A stretch of DNA of 64,000 nucleotides from GCA-2737665 sp044344795 (GTDB lineage Bacteria; Bacteroidota; Bacteroidia; Palsa-965), in assembly GCA_044344795.1 (NCBI GenBank), contig JBIJCF010000003.1, positions 83,623-147,622 of the forward strand, in the 5' to 3' direction. Made by a program: the position numbers and the translations under genes. Below the pieces are notes generated by a model that was given only the letters and a program-made list of their open reading frames with translations, was not told where the DNA came from and made no database searches. Shown piece after piece: positions 1-7,949 of the stretch (its first letter is position 1; each line of letters starts with the position of its first letter).

Positions 1-765
1 AACACTTGCGCTAAAAAGCAGAATAGCTTCTCCCAATGAAATTGCCGTGGAATAAATTCCCACGGCGACGGTATCTCCACCATAATATTTTTTGAGGTGA
101 AAGAAATTTTCGCGGATGCTTAATTGATGCGTTAATGTGGCCAATTGCGTAAAGAAACCATTCGCAAAAAGCACAAACAGTAATGGTCTTTTTTCTTGAA
201 TTGTGGGTGAATGAGGTTTTCGCAGTACCATTATTAATCCCGTAAGCCACGTTAAGCCGTACGCTAAGTAACACGCATGTAAAAATGCCTCCGCGGTTCT
301 TATTTCAGCGAGCAGAATACTTCCTGCCATAGTACCGAACATCACTAAGCCTTGCATCATGATTAGAATATTGTATTCCTTGATACGTTCCTGACCCAAC
401 AGAATATTTTGATTGACTGAATGCAACGAAAATAAAAAACCGACGATCAAAACTTCCGTGCTGAATTCTGCAGGAAGCAACTCATAACTCACCAAAATAG
501 AACCAACACCGAACGAAGCAAATGCTGCCCATAAACCGCCTGTAAGTAAAAGTTTACTTCTTATCGCCCGAGGCACGAGATAGACCATTGCAGGTCCGCC
601 GCCGATATCACTGATGAGGTGAATAAGATTAATGCTCAGTTGAAGAATGCTGATTTCTCCACGAATTCCTGCCCCCAGCCAATGTGTGGTCAACAAGAGC
701 ATGAGAAAGTTTAAAACTGCTCCCATGAATCTGGCAGAGAAATTCGTCAGAATACTAGTGAGCAT
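1..765 (-). CDS. Polysaccharide flippase-like membrane protein (partial, C-terminus off the left edge)
   Basis: An open frame runs without a stop from the ATG at 765 to the window edge, giving 255 residues. It is very hydrophobic, with a short amphipathic N-terminus (MLTSILTNFSARF) followed by alternating membrane segments and short polar loops. That pattern fits Wzx/MOP-superfamily oligosaccharide flippases, which move lipid-linked glycans across the inner membrane. The start overlaps the stop of the preceding formyltransferase gene by 11 bases, so the two are probably translationally coupled. The neighbouring GT4 glycosyltransferase supports a role in surface glycan assembly. The C-terminal half is not visible, so another polytopic transporter of the same fold remains possible. 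Confidence 0.75.
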   Translation of the reverse strand, partial: MLTSILTNFSARFMGAVLNFLMLLLTTHWLGAGIRGEISILQLSINLIHLISDIGGGPAMVYLVPRAIRSKLLLTGGLWAAFASFGVGSILVSYELLPAEFSTEVLIVGFLFSLHSVNQNILLGQERIKEYNILIMMQGLVMFGTMAGSILLAEIRTAEAFLHACYLAYGLTWLTGLIMVLRKPHSPTIQEKRPLLFVLFANGFFTQLATLTHQLSIRENFFHLKKYYGGDTVAVGIYSTAISLGEAILLFSASV

Positions 766-2398
766 GGAAGAGTCGTTTCAACTTTAATTGTAATACAGCC
801 GTGAAATTATCAAAATTAAATCGGTATCGCTTCGCGTCAATGACGCATAGATTGTCCTTAAACTGCGCTATGGTGTGACAACCTGAATTATATGTCCATT
901 TACTATTCGGATAAATGGAGCTGAATTCTTCCTCGGCGAATTCTTGGGTAGTAAGTTTTGTCACTTTCATAAATCGAATTCCTGAACCATAACCTTCACT
1001 ACAATCTTGCGCAGGACGAATCAATTGTCCATTGTTGTAAAATAATGGACCTGCAGGGCGAGCGCTGTGATGATCAGTTTTTATTGGATTGCACGGGTGA
1101 GCAGTGTAATGTCCGAATGAATCATCAGCATAAAACAAAAAAAGTTTGCTATTGCTGTATTCCCCGCCTTCTGTGCAAAACAGCCACCATTTGTTTTCGT
1201 GATGAATAATGGTCGGATCAATTCCGGGAAAATCAATTAATGTTTTGTAACAACTTCCATCTGCTTTGTAAGCACTGATTTTACCTGATGTGCCACATTC
1301 AGGAATAATTGATTTGCTACTACTATTGCTGAGTACAAATGGATAGGAGAGGTGGTGTTCGGTAGTGATGATTGGTTGATATGAGGGATGTATTTCTGCA
1401 ATAATTCCCTTTTGTTTGTTGTAAGAATAGTGTTCTGCGATCACTTGATGATTAAGGATCATGGGATCTGCATAATACTCTCCGTTCTTCGTGGGACTCA
1501 GCCATTGAATAGATTCCGGCCAGCCATTCTTCATTACATCTTGTACACCGCGCGGAACAATTCCTACACACCAGTCTTCCGGTTGAAATAAACTTGTTAC
1601 GTGAAACGCGATCTTATTTGTAAATAAACGCAACAGAAACAATTTCATTTTAAAGTTTCCTGCGTAGGTGTATACCGGAGCAAGAGATGCATTCGCCTGA
1701 TATTGTTCAGTTTGCAAACCCCCGTTGTGTAAACGTCGGAGATTAGCAATTAGCAGATCAATTCCACCGTAGAATATATGATCTAATTGAGCTGAATACG
1801 AGTGACGCTGTGTTGAAAATGAAGCGCGTTCAATAATGAATCCGTTATCTAATTTCTCGTTGAGTTGCTGAAGAATTATACCCGTAGTACTCTTGTTGTA
1901 ATATATTTCCCAGAATCCGGGAGGTCCACCTCGGAATACACGTTCATCGCCATGGTGAAACGACCAAACGCCGTGCTTGGCGACCGTTAAAATGTCTCCA
2001 CTTAAGATGTTAAAGCCAAAACGAACAATGACATCCGGCTGTAATTCACGAATACGCTCTAGATCTGACTCGGAGATTATCTCACGATATTTTCCCTTGC
2101 GAATTACCTGACACTTAATTTCCGGAAACTCACTTAGCAGAGCGTGCAGGTCAATTTGCGATTGTGATTTCGGCTTTACAAAAAATCGTTTCCAGACACG
2201 CCAAAGCAATTTGCTGTAAGGATAATTGATCCATTTATTACTTGCACTAGTTGCCGGTTTTTCATTGTGACGAGTAATAGCGCCAACGACTTCGCAAAAA
2301 TCAGCGCCTAACATTTTTTCAATGCATACCGATTCCCAGTGATCCGTTGTAAACGAATTCAACATTAACACCACACGTATGCGATTGCGCGTTACCAT
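755..2398 (-). CDS. Formyltransferase-domain protein fused to a GINT1-like beta-propeller
   Basis: 547 residues. The first ~200 residues look like a formyltransferase domain, as in sugar N-formyltransferases and Met-tRNA formyltransferase: VRFGFN around 126-130, SFHHGD at 146-151, FRGGPPGFWEI at 155-165 and LDNG at 183-186. The classical catalytic NxH reads SFH here, with Ser146 in place of Asn; the LD-N-G aspartate is kept. From about residue 300 to the end the sequence (YADPMI, PGIDPTII, WWLFCTE, SARPAGPLF, RPAQDCSEGYG) resembles the beta-propeller found in the N-terminal region of glucosamine inositolphosphorylceramide transferases. It lies between a GT4 gene (7-base overlap) and a flippase, which suggests modification or transfer of an N-formyl sugar in a surface glycan. 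The substrate is unknown. Confidence 0.7.
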   Translation of the reverse strand: MVTRNRIRVVLMLNSFTTDHWESVCIEKMLGADFCEVVGAITRHNEKPATSASNKWINYPYSKLLWRVWKRFFVKPKSQSQIDLHALLSEFPEIKCQVIRKGKYREIISESDLERIRELQPDVIVRFGFNILSGDILTVAKHGVWSFHHGDERVFRGGPPGFWEIYYNKSTTGIILQQLNEKLDNGFIIERASFSTQRHSYSAQLDHIFYGGIDLLIANLRRLHNGGLQTEQYQANASLAPVYTYAGNFKMKLFLLRLFTNKIAFHVTSLFQPEDWCVGIVPRGVQDVMKNGWPESIQWLSPTKNGEYYADPMILNHQVIAEHYSYNKQKGIIAEIHPSYQPIITTEHHLSYPFVLSNSSSKSIIPECGTSGKISAYKADGSCYKTLIDFPGIDPTIIHHENKWWLFCTEGGEYSNSKLFLFYADDSFGHYTAHPCNPIKTDHHSARPAGPLFYNNGQLIRPAQDCSEGYGSGIRFMKVTKLTTQEFAEEEFSSIYPNSKWTYNSGCHTIAQFKDNLCVIDAKRYRFNFDNFTAVLQLKLKRLFHAH

Positions 2399-3534
2399 CC
2401 GTATAGTTGATTCAGTTCATGTAATACCGCAGAATAGCTATAAATTTTGTGAGCTCGTTTAGCAATGGCTTCTCGTTGCTGTTCGTTTAGATTTCCACAC
2501 AATTCAACGGCTCTAATGAAATCAGCAGTGTTGTATTTTTCTACTACGACTCCATCCTCAGTGCTGATCATTTTGCGAACGTGACCTACATCATGCGCAA
2601 CCACCGGCAAACCGCAACACAAGGCTTCACTAATAACAACAGGCATACCTTCGAAATGACTTGGAAGTACAAATGCTGCACTTTCCTGCATCGCTGCCGC
2701 AATTTGATTAGAGTTCGCGCTACCTATAAACTGCACTCTGCTTTCAATTCCCAATTCAACGGTTAGCGCTTCGTGGCGGTTTCGTTCGGGGCCATCGCCA
2801 ATAATTAGCAATGAATAATCGGACGGCAGCTGCTGTATAATTTGTAACAGACCGGAAATATTTTTTTCACGTTCAACCAAAGAAGAAACGTGCAACAGTT
2901 GTTTGCGTTTACGTGATTTCTGAAATGAATATTGAAATATTCCAGTATTCACTGCATTATGCAACAACAAATAATTTCCACGTAAACCATGTTGTTCCAT
3001 CGCTCGTTGATGCTGTTCTGAAACAACAGAAATTGCGTTGCATGCCGCAACTAGTCTACCGGTGTAATATTTCATCAGGAATCCCTGATACGATCCATCT
3101 TCAGGTAAATATCCGGACCAATGTTCTGTTAAAACAACAGGAACATCTTGCAACTTTTTAAAATCCAATGCTGCAATTGCCGCCGGGAATGCCACATGCA
3201 CATGAATACGATCCGGTTTGCCTTGGTCTTGAACAGCTTTACGAAAGCCGCTCAGCATCAGCTTTCGGTAATGTTTGAACTTCTGCCAACTGCCCCAAAT
3301 TCCTTTTTTAGTGATTTTCGGATAACGAATAATGTATTCGTGCAGATTACCGTATTGTCCATACTCTGCAGTTACGCGCTGTACGTAAGGATCCGAAATA
3401 GCATACACCACGCTTACGACATGCTGCAATGCAACAACTTCAGCGTGGCGCCGAACGAATATTCCTAAAGTCGGATGTACCGATGAAGGATACCAAGAGG
3501 GAATAAATACGATATGCCGCGATGCTGTATTCAA
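2392..3534 (-). CDS. GT4-family glycosyltransferase
   Basis: 380 residues with the two-Rossmann GT-B layout. The N-terminus (IPSWYPSSVHPTLGIFVRRHAEVVAL) is typical of GT4 enzymes. The C-terminal half has SSLVEREKNISGLL, then HFEGMPVVISEAL around residues 293-305, which contains the EX7E nucleotide-sugar motif, followed by CGLPVVAHDVG. GT4 enzymes transfer a sugar from an NDP-sugar to a glycan in the cytoplasm. It is the first gene visible in a minus-strand unit with the formyltransferase fusion and the flippase, and the overlaps indicate one transcript for surface polysaccharide synthesis. Donor and acceptor cannot be read from the sequence. Confidence 0.88.
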   Translation of the reverse strand: MNTASRHIVFIPSWYPSSVHPTLGIFVRRHAEVVALQHVVSVVYAISDPYVQRVTAEYGQYGNLHEYIIRYPKITKKGIWGSWQKFKHYRKLMLSGFRKAVQDQGKPDRIHVHVAFPAAIAALDFKKLQDVPVVLTEHWSGYLPEDGSYQGFLMKYYTGRLVAACNAISVVSEQHQRAMEQHGLRGNYLLLHNAVNTGIFQYSFQKSRKRKQLLHVSSLVEREKNISGLLQIIQQLPSDYSLLIIGDGPERNRHEALTVELGIESRVQFIGSANSNQIAAAMQESAAFVLPSHFEGMPVVISEALCCGLPVVAHDVGHVRKMISTEDGVVVEKYNTADFIRAVELCGNLNEQQREAIAKRAHKIYSYSAVLHELNQLYGW

Positions 3535-3635
3535 TGCATTGGTGTTGGGTCAGGTGAAAATCGGGAAATTCCCGGCACGTGCGCGCATGTGGTTAACGCT
3601 TTTGCAAACGTTTTATTGTGGAAAAGAATCGAGAA

Positions 3636-5774
3636 CTAGTTTAATTTTTTTGTGCGCAAACGAATTGAATTGCCAATAACGATGACATCAGAAAATGCCA
3701 TGGAAAGAGCGCCAATCATAGGACTCAATAACCCGACTGCCGCAATTGGAATAGCAACTACGTTATAGAAAAATGCCCAAAATAGGTTTTGTTTTACTGT
3801 TAGCAGCGTGTGCTTTCCTATTTTCAGAGCTTCAGGAAGTTTCTCCATTTCGTTGGCGCCAACGAGCAACACTTGTGCCGACTGCATGGCTACGTGTGAT
3901 GCAGTTCCATGAGAAATACCGATATCAGCCTTAGCTAAAGCCGGGGCATCATTAATCCCGTCACCGATCATTATTGTGGTGCCACGAGCTTTGTATTCAT
4001 CTATTTTCTGAATCTTATCCTGTGGCAACTGTTCGCTCCATATTTCTGTGATACCAAGCTCTGCAGCGATACGCTCACATTTTACTTTCCGATCACCGCT
4101 TAACAACACAGGCACGAGATTTTGGTTGCGCAACTCCTCAATCATGGATTTCATTCCGTTGCGCAATTCATCTCGCAACTCCACGTATCCCGCCAATTGT
4201 TGATTTTTAATGATATACAAATCTGCACTATCTCTTCTCAATTCCTCATTCACTAATCGCCATGATCCGATATTCCAGGTATTTCCTGCCTGATCTATTA
4301 ACTTTAGCCCCAATCCGGTCAGTTCTTCAATTTGAGTTATTGCTTGAGGAGTAATATTTCGCTTTGTAAGCACGCTTACTATACCTTGTGCAATCGGATG
4401 CTGCGACTGCATTTCAGCGCCTAATAAAACGGAGGCAAGCTCTTCTTTGTTGCTTGAATTAAGCGCGTCGATATGAACTTCAGTGAAAGCGCCGGTGGTT
4501 AATGTTCCGGTTTTATCAAAGACGGCGTACTTCACTTTGGCTAATGTTTCTAGCGTATTTCCACCTCTAATCAAAATACCTTTTTTTGCAGCGCGACCAA
4601 TTCCTACCATTACGGCGGTTGGAGTTGCAAGTCCCATCGCACAAGGACATGAAATCACCAACACGGCTATACTTTGCAACAAAGAATTCCGCAAGGATAC
4701 ATCAAATGCGAAATAGGCCACCAGAAAAGTTGTTACAGAAAATGCAACAACAGTGGGTACAAAAACGGCAGCAATTCGATCAGCCAATTGCTGTACCTGA
4801 GGTTTGTCACGTTGCGCTTGCTTCACAAGTTCGATAATGCGAGATAGAGTGGTCTCTTTTCCTACACGCGTTACTTTCACTTTTACCGGTCCATTCAATG
4901 CGATGCTGCCACCGATAATTTCATCCCCTTTTGTTTTCTCTGCAGGAAGGCTTTCGCCCGTAAGCATGGCTTCGTTCACCGTAATAGCATCACTCATTAA
5001 TATTCCATCGGCAGGGAAACTTTCTCCGTTACTTACTACTACAATATCATCTACACGCAGTTCGTTACTGGAAACTGTTTCAGTTTGTTCACCTTGAAAA
5101 GTATATACCACACGTCGAGCTTCTTTAACTTGCAATGACGATAACTCTTCGATGGCATGTGTGGTTCGTTTTACAGAACGATGTTCAATTAGATTACCTA
5201 AAAACACCAGCGTAATGATGGTTGCTGCTGTTTCGAAAAACATGTAATGGTGAGCCTCGTGATCAAATCCATGCTGAATCATGCCCATCACACTGTATAC
5301 CATAGCAGAAAAAGAGCCCATAAAAATCAACACATCCATATTTGGCACGCCCGATTTGAGTGAGCCCCAGGCACTTTTTCCGAAATGTAAAAATCCTATT
5401 ACAGCTACGGGCAAACACAACAATAGTTGTATTAAAGGTTGATTGATCCATGCATCATGACCAAAAAACATATGGCCAAAAAACAAGGGAATGGTGAATG
5501 GTAAGGTGAAATAAAATTTCCGTTCAATATTCCAAAAAGCCGCTTTGGTCTCGGGAAGAACTATGGTATAACCAAGATCTTGAATAGAATCGATGACCTC
5601 ATTTACTGAAGACCCTACTTTCATTTGAAGCGATGCTTCGCCTGTTGCAAAATCCACATGAACCTGCTCGTGTCCCTGCTTGGTCAGTTTTTTGGTAATA
5701 CCCATTGCGCAGTTGGCACAATCCATACCCCTGACATTGAGTGTAATTAAATCACTTTTAATCTCATTTTTCAC
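3636..5774 (-). CDS. copA: Copper-type heavy-metal P1B ATPase
   Basis: 712 residues. There is one N-terminal heavy-metal-associated domain with GMDCANC (Cys19, Cys22), followed by the P-type core: TGES near 270, the metal-site CPC near 375, phosphorylation motif DKTGTLT near 418 and GDGIND near 601. The CPC and the NLFWAFFYN-x4-P helix place it with copper(I) exporters (P1B-1). The last helix reads MAFSDVIV where canonical copper ATPases have MxxSSxxV, so the second Ser is Asp. It would pump cytosolic copper outward across the inner membrane using ATP. It stands alone with no visible metal regulator. A -7-type box lies only four bases before the ATG. Confidence 0.9.
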   Translation of the reverse strand: MKNEIKSDLITLNVRGMDCANCAMGITKKLTKQGHEQVHVDFATGEASLQMKVGSSVNEVIDSIQDLGYTIVLPETKAAFWNIERKFYFTLPFTIPLFFGHMFFGHDAWINQPLIQLLLCLPVAVIGFLHFGKSAWGSLKSGVPNMDVLIFMGSFSAMVYSVMGMIQHGFDHEAHHYMFFETAATIITLVFLGNLIEHRSVKRTTHAIEELSSLQVKEARRVVYTFQGEQTETVSSNELRVDDIVVVSNGESFPADGILMSDAITVNEAMLTGESLPAEKTKGDEIIGGSIALNGPVKVKVTRVGKETTLSRIIELVKQAQRDKPQVQQLADRIAAVFVPTVVAFSVTTFLVAYFAFDVSLRNSLLQSIAVLVISCPCAMGLATPTAVMVGIGRAAKKGILIRGGNTLETLAKVKYAVFDKTGTLTTGAFTEVHIDALNSSNKEELASVLLGAEMQSQHPIAQGIVSVLTKRNITPQAITQIEELTGLGLKLIDQAGNTWNIGSWRLVNEELRRDSADLYIIKNQQLAGYVELRDELRNGMKSMIEELRNQNLVPVLLSGDRKVKCERIAAELGITEIWSEQLPQDKIQKIDEYKARGTTIMIGDGINDAPALAKADIGISHGTASHVAMQSAQVLLVGANEMEKLPEALKIGKHTLLTVKQNLFWAFFYNVVAIPIAAVGLLSPMIGALSMAFSDVIVIGNSIRLRTKKLN

Positions 5775-5778
5775 TCTG

Positions 5779-5786
5779 CAAAGTTA
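5779..5786 (-). promoter_or_regulatory. TAACTTTG -7 box of the P-type ATPase gene
   Basis: On the minus strand this reads TAACTTTG and matches the Bacteroidota -7 consensus TAnnTTTG. It lies four bases upstream of the ATG at 5774, so the transcript would start at or next to the start codon. No good -33 TTTG is present at the usual distance. Confidence 0.5.
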
Positions 5787-5860
5787 CGGCAGTTCTTGAA
5801 GCGTGTTGGGCAAACCATTGTTAAAATGGGCAAAAGAATCCGGAATAATATTTTTTAACT

Positions 5861-5891
5861 TTTGGCTTTTGTTATCGAAATACTATCTTTG
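5861..5891 (+). promoter_or_regulatory. Bacteroidota promoter of tRNA-His
   Basis: TTTG at 5861-5864 and TATCTTTG at 5884-5891, 19 bases apart, fit the TTTG / TAnnTTTG promoter read by the Bacteroidota primary sigma factor. The tRNA begins about 25 bases downstream. Confidence 0.65.
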
Positions 5892-5916
5892 CGCCCGTTC
5901 TCGTAAGAGAAAACGT

Positions 5917-5991
5917 GGTGGCTATAGCTCAGTTGGTTAGAGTAGCGGTTTGTGGTTCCGTTGGTCGTGGGTTCAAGTCCCATTAGCCACC
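5917..5991 (+). tRNA. tRNA-His (GTG)
   Basis: The cloverleaf has acceptor GTGGCTA / TAGCCAC with an extra 5' G (5917) opposite discriminator C (5991), the hallmark of tRNA-His. D arm GCTC...GAG, anticodon loop TTGTGGT with GTG at 5952-5954, and T arm GTGGG-TTCAAGT-CCCAT are all present. The 31-39 position of the anticodon stem is a T-T mismatch. The CCA end is not encoded. A strong hairpin terminator follows at once. Confidence 0.95.
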
Positions 5992-5992
5992 C

Positions 5993-6022
5993 AAAGGTCG
6001 GATATACATCCGACCTTTTTTA
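5993..6022. terminator. Bidirectional intrinsic terminator
   Basis: An 11-bp perfect stem (AAAGGTCGGAT / ATCCGACCTTT) with loop ATAC is followed by more T on the plus strand and preceded by A residues. It ends the tRNA-His transcript and can also serve the minus-strand gene that stops at 6024. Confidence 0.9.
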
Positions 6023-6023
6023 T

Positions 6024-6620
6024 TTACATACCTATCGGATAGTAAATTCCTAGCGTGACCAGGTATTTCGTGTCGCGTTGAATTTCTGCAAACGGTACAT
6101 CTAGGTTGGTTTTGTTAATTCCTTTAGACCATGCAACACGCACTCCAACGGGATTTCCGCGAATTGGAAATTGTCCGCCAAGACCTAATTGAGGTCCTAT
6201 GATAGGTCCGTAAATTTCGTTGGTAGTTGCCATCCATCCATAACTGAATCCACCACCCAAATAGAAGCATGACTCATCCAGGTCTCCGATGAAAAACTGT
6301 CCGTGAACCGGAATTTCAAAACCAATAGTTCCCCGTGCTCCGAAGTTGCCACCCAGCACACCGTTTAATCCGGCGAATGGAAAAGCAGATACCGCCAGGT
6401 GTTCATTGAATGCATAAGTTGCCTTGTACATGACACCCGGCACGCCGGTTAAACGTGTCCCACTATAGTTTCCCGATGGTGAGGTGTATTGCAGGTTGTA
6501 AAAACCAATCATGGTTTGAGCGCCAAATCCGTGGTAAAAACCTTTTGCTTGCGCCATTACAACCGTTGTCGAGCAAACCAGCACTGCTCCAACGAGTAAT
6601 TGTTTCAAATATGATTTCAT
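6024..6620 (-). CDS. Outer-membrane beta-barrel protein, unknown function
   Basis: 198 residues. It has a clear signal peptide (KQLLVGAVLVCSTTVVMAQA), then glycine- and aromatic-rich alternating segments (GFYHGFGAQTMIGFYNLQY, LGGGFSYGWM, LGLGGQFPIRG) that end in an aromatic/aliphatic strand (KYLVTLGIYYPIGM). This is the usual look of a small 8-strand outer-membrane barrel (porin family / OMP_b-brl). No enzymatic motif was seen. It is monocistronic, bounded by the tRNA-His terminator on one side and a non-coding tRNA-relic region on the other. Confidence 0.65.
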   Translation of the reverse strand: MKSYLKQLLVGAVLVCSTTVVMAQAKGFYHGFGAQTMIGFYNLQYTSPSGNYSGTRLTGVPGVMYKATYAFNEHLAVSAFPFAGLNGVLGGNFGARGTIGFEIPVHGQFFIGDLDESCFYLGGGFSYGWMATTNEIYGPIIGPQLGLGGQFPIRGNPVGVRVAWSKGINKTNLDVPFAEIQRDTKYLVTLGIYYPIGM

Positions 6621-6872
6621 AGAATAGCTTTTCTAATTCCATCACAAATTACGTTCCGTTTCGCGCATTTAAAAGAATCGATTTGGTAACTGGCACGAAA
6701 TCGCTACTAAGTGTAATAATCAGGATCAAAATAAGAATTGGTGCGAGATTTGCAACGCAGCGTAGAACCTAACGGGGAGCGCAAAGAAATTAACCGGCTA
6801 ACCCCATATTTCAGTTTGTGGTGGTTCAAAATAGCGAATAATGTAGAGTGCAGCTTAAATGAATCGCAATAC

Positions 6873-6960
6873 AAAAAAAAATACCGCCAAAGAGGCGATA
6901 TTAAGTGGTCTCGTGGAAGAACGAGCGTCAAGATTTGATCCGGTGGATCACATTAGCTAG
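6873..6960 (-). pseudogene. Decayed tRNA-Arg 3' end with terminator
   Basis: On the minus strand this repeats the acceptor end (ACGAGACC) and downstream hairpin of the intact tRNA-Arg at 7097-7170. Terminator arms AATACCGCC / GGCGATATT (6880-6888, 6894-6902) carry one mismatch relative to the intact copy. Beyond the acceptor end the match fades; a short gatccgg segment may be the old anticodon arm. It may be a displaced tRNA 3' end left by an integrated element or a decayed tandem tRNA copy. Confidence 0.5.
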
Positions 6961-7063
6961 AGATGTGTAGCGCAGCGTAGAGCCCAAAGGGGAGCGTAAA
7001 AAAAATGTCTAGGTCGACATTTTTATCGAATCGTGTGTTGCGCTAACGTAGAAGAATCATAAC

Positions 7064-7093
7064 AAAAAAAAATACCGCCGAAGAGGCGGTATT
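7064..7093 (-). terminator. Terminator of tRNA-Arg
   Basis: The minus strand folds as AATACCGCC - TCTTC - GGCGGTATT (arms 7085-7093 and 7071-7079) followed by a run of T (plus-strand A at 7064-7072). It lies three bases from the tRNA 3' end. Confidence 0.9.
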
Positions 7094-7096
7094 AAG

Positions 7097-7170
7097 TGGT
7101 CTCGTAGGGATTCGAACCCCAAACCTTCTGATCCGTAGTCAGATGCTCTATCCAGTTGAGCTACGAAACC
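7097..7170 (-). tRNA. tRNA-Arg (ACG)
   Basis: The reverse complement folds as a cloverleaf: acceptor GGTTTCG / CGAGACC with one G-T pair, D arm around GCTCAACTGGATAGAGC, anticodon stem TCTGA/TCAGA with loop CTACGGA (anticodon ACG), T arm with GGTTCGAATC, and discriminator A at 7097. No CCA is encoded. A -7 box (TATCTTTG) lies 14 bases upstream and a terminator lies directly downstream. Confidence 0.95.
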
Positions 7171-7183
7171 GATTAAGTGGGCG

Positions 7184-7191
7184 CAAAGATA
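7184..7191 (-). promoter_or_regulatory. TATCTTTG -7 box of tRNA-Arg
   Basis: The minus strand reads TATCTTTG, identical to the -7 box of tRNA-His. It sits just upstream of the tRNA 5' end. Only a partial TTG is found at the -33 distance. Confidence 0.6.
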
Positions 7192-7230
7192 ACAGATATC
7201 TGCGAATAGCAAGAATTTTCCCTGATTTTT

Positions 7231-7488
7231 TTAGTCTTGCAGTAAACGGAAGCGTTGCTTGAGGAATCGCTCGAGGTCTTTCTCGTTCTTTACAACCCGC
7301 ATCACCAATGGTTCATCAAGTCCGGAGGTGTAGCGAAAGATCAATTCGTTACCCATGCGAGCTTCGTATTCGAACTGTGTAATTTTCGACAAAAAGTGTT
7401 TTTCAGCCTCTACGTCACTACGCGTCGCCCAAAGCCGATACGTTTCTTCAAGTTCATTCAAATCAATATACTGCACATTAGAAGACAT
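7231..7488 (-). CDS. Small conserved-looking cytosolic protein, unknown function
   Basis: 85 residues from the ATG at 7488 (MSSNVQYIDLNELEETY). The sequence is rich in charged residues with an alternating helix/strand character (EAEKHFLSKITQFEYEARMGNELIFRY, VVKNEKDLERFLKQRFRLL). There is no signal peptide, membrane segment or metal motif. The upstream CATATTTG, close to the -7 consensus, is only a few bases from the ATG, which suggests a very short or absent leader. I do not recognise the family. It sits alone between two tRNA genes. Confidence 0.55.
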   Translation of the reverse strand: MSSNVQYIDLNELEETYRLWATRSDVEAEKHFLSKITQFEYEARMGNELIFRYTSGLDEPLVMRVVKNEKDLERFLKQRFRLLQD

Positions 7489-7597
7489 ATACAAATATGC
7501 GCAATTATCGCACGTGTAGCTTCAGCGTTAATGCGGAACCGAGATGGGGTAATCAGTTGCATTGTTTGCGGCGAGCTATGATTTTTTTTTACTGAAG

Positions 7598-7627
7598 TTT
7601 GCAGAACACAATCTTTTGTTACTTTTG
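7598..7627 (+). promoter_or_regulatory. Bacteroidota promoter of tRNA-Ser
   Basis: TTTG at 7598-7601 and TACTTTTG at 7620-7627 with an 18-base spacer. The tRNA 5' end is seven bases downstream, right where transcription should start. Confidence 0.7.
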
Positions 7628-7633
7628 CGCCTC

Positions 7634-7718
7634 GGAGAGATGGCAGAGTGGTCGATTGCGGCAGTCTTGAAAACTGTTGAGGGTAACACCTCCGGGGGTT
7701 CGAATCCCTCTCTCTCCG
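7634..7718 (+). tRNA. tRNA-Ser (TGA)
   Basis: A class II tRNA with acceptor GGAGAGA / TCTCTCC, D arm GGCAGAGTGGTCG, anticodon loop CTTGAAA (anticodon TGA), a long variable arm and T arm GGGGGTTCGAATCCCTC; discriminator G at 7718. CCA is not encoded. It is followed by a terminator hairpin. Confidence 0.96.
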
Positions 7719-7724
7719 CTAAAG

Positions 7725-7749
7725 AAAATGCCGCACTCTGCGGCATTTT
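7725..7749 (+). terminator. Terminator of tRNA-Ser
   Basis: An 11-bp perfect stem AAAATGCCGCA / TGCGGCATTTT with a 3-base loop (CTC), its own T-rich 3' arm acting as the U tract. The remaining stretch to 7949 shows no gene. Confidence 0.88.
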
Positions 7750-7949
7750 GTGTTTCCAAGCTACTGCAAGCTCGCTTGAAAAGTCGCATGGAAATTTAAA
7801 GTGCAGGATGATAGTCAGTCGGCATTTTCTTTGAAACTTCACATCGCGGATTATCGATATTTCGGTGATGTTAGTAATTATTTGTAACCGACTATCGACA
7901 ATATAATCGCGCTTAATAAATTTGCTTTCAAACAAACCAACCTATACCC

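Larger units (their letters stand above)
6750..7112. repeat. Diverged tandem duplication next to tRNA-Arg
   Basis: Two blocks repeat in the same order. The first element, gcagcgtagarcc..ggggagcg, occurs at 6757-6780 and 6972-6996. The second, poly-A plus ataccgcc-hairpin plus attaagtggtctcgt, occurs at 6873-6914 and 7064-7105. The offset is about 190-215 bases, and the inner sequence has diverged. The right-hand copy contains the working tRNA-Arg 3' end and terminator; the left-hand one is decayed. The whole 6621-7096 stretch has no credible protein gene. Confidence 0.7.

Noticed and set aside
7562..7935. Open frames on both strands across tRNA-Ser (90 and 119 codons)
   Set aside because: They run through the tRNA and its terminator, have no ribosome-binding context and no protein-like character.
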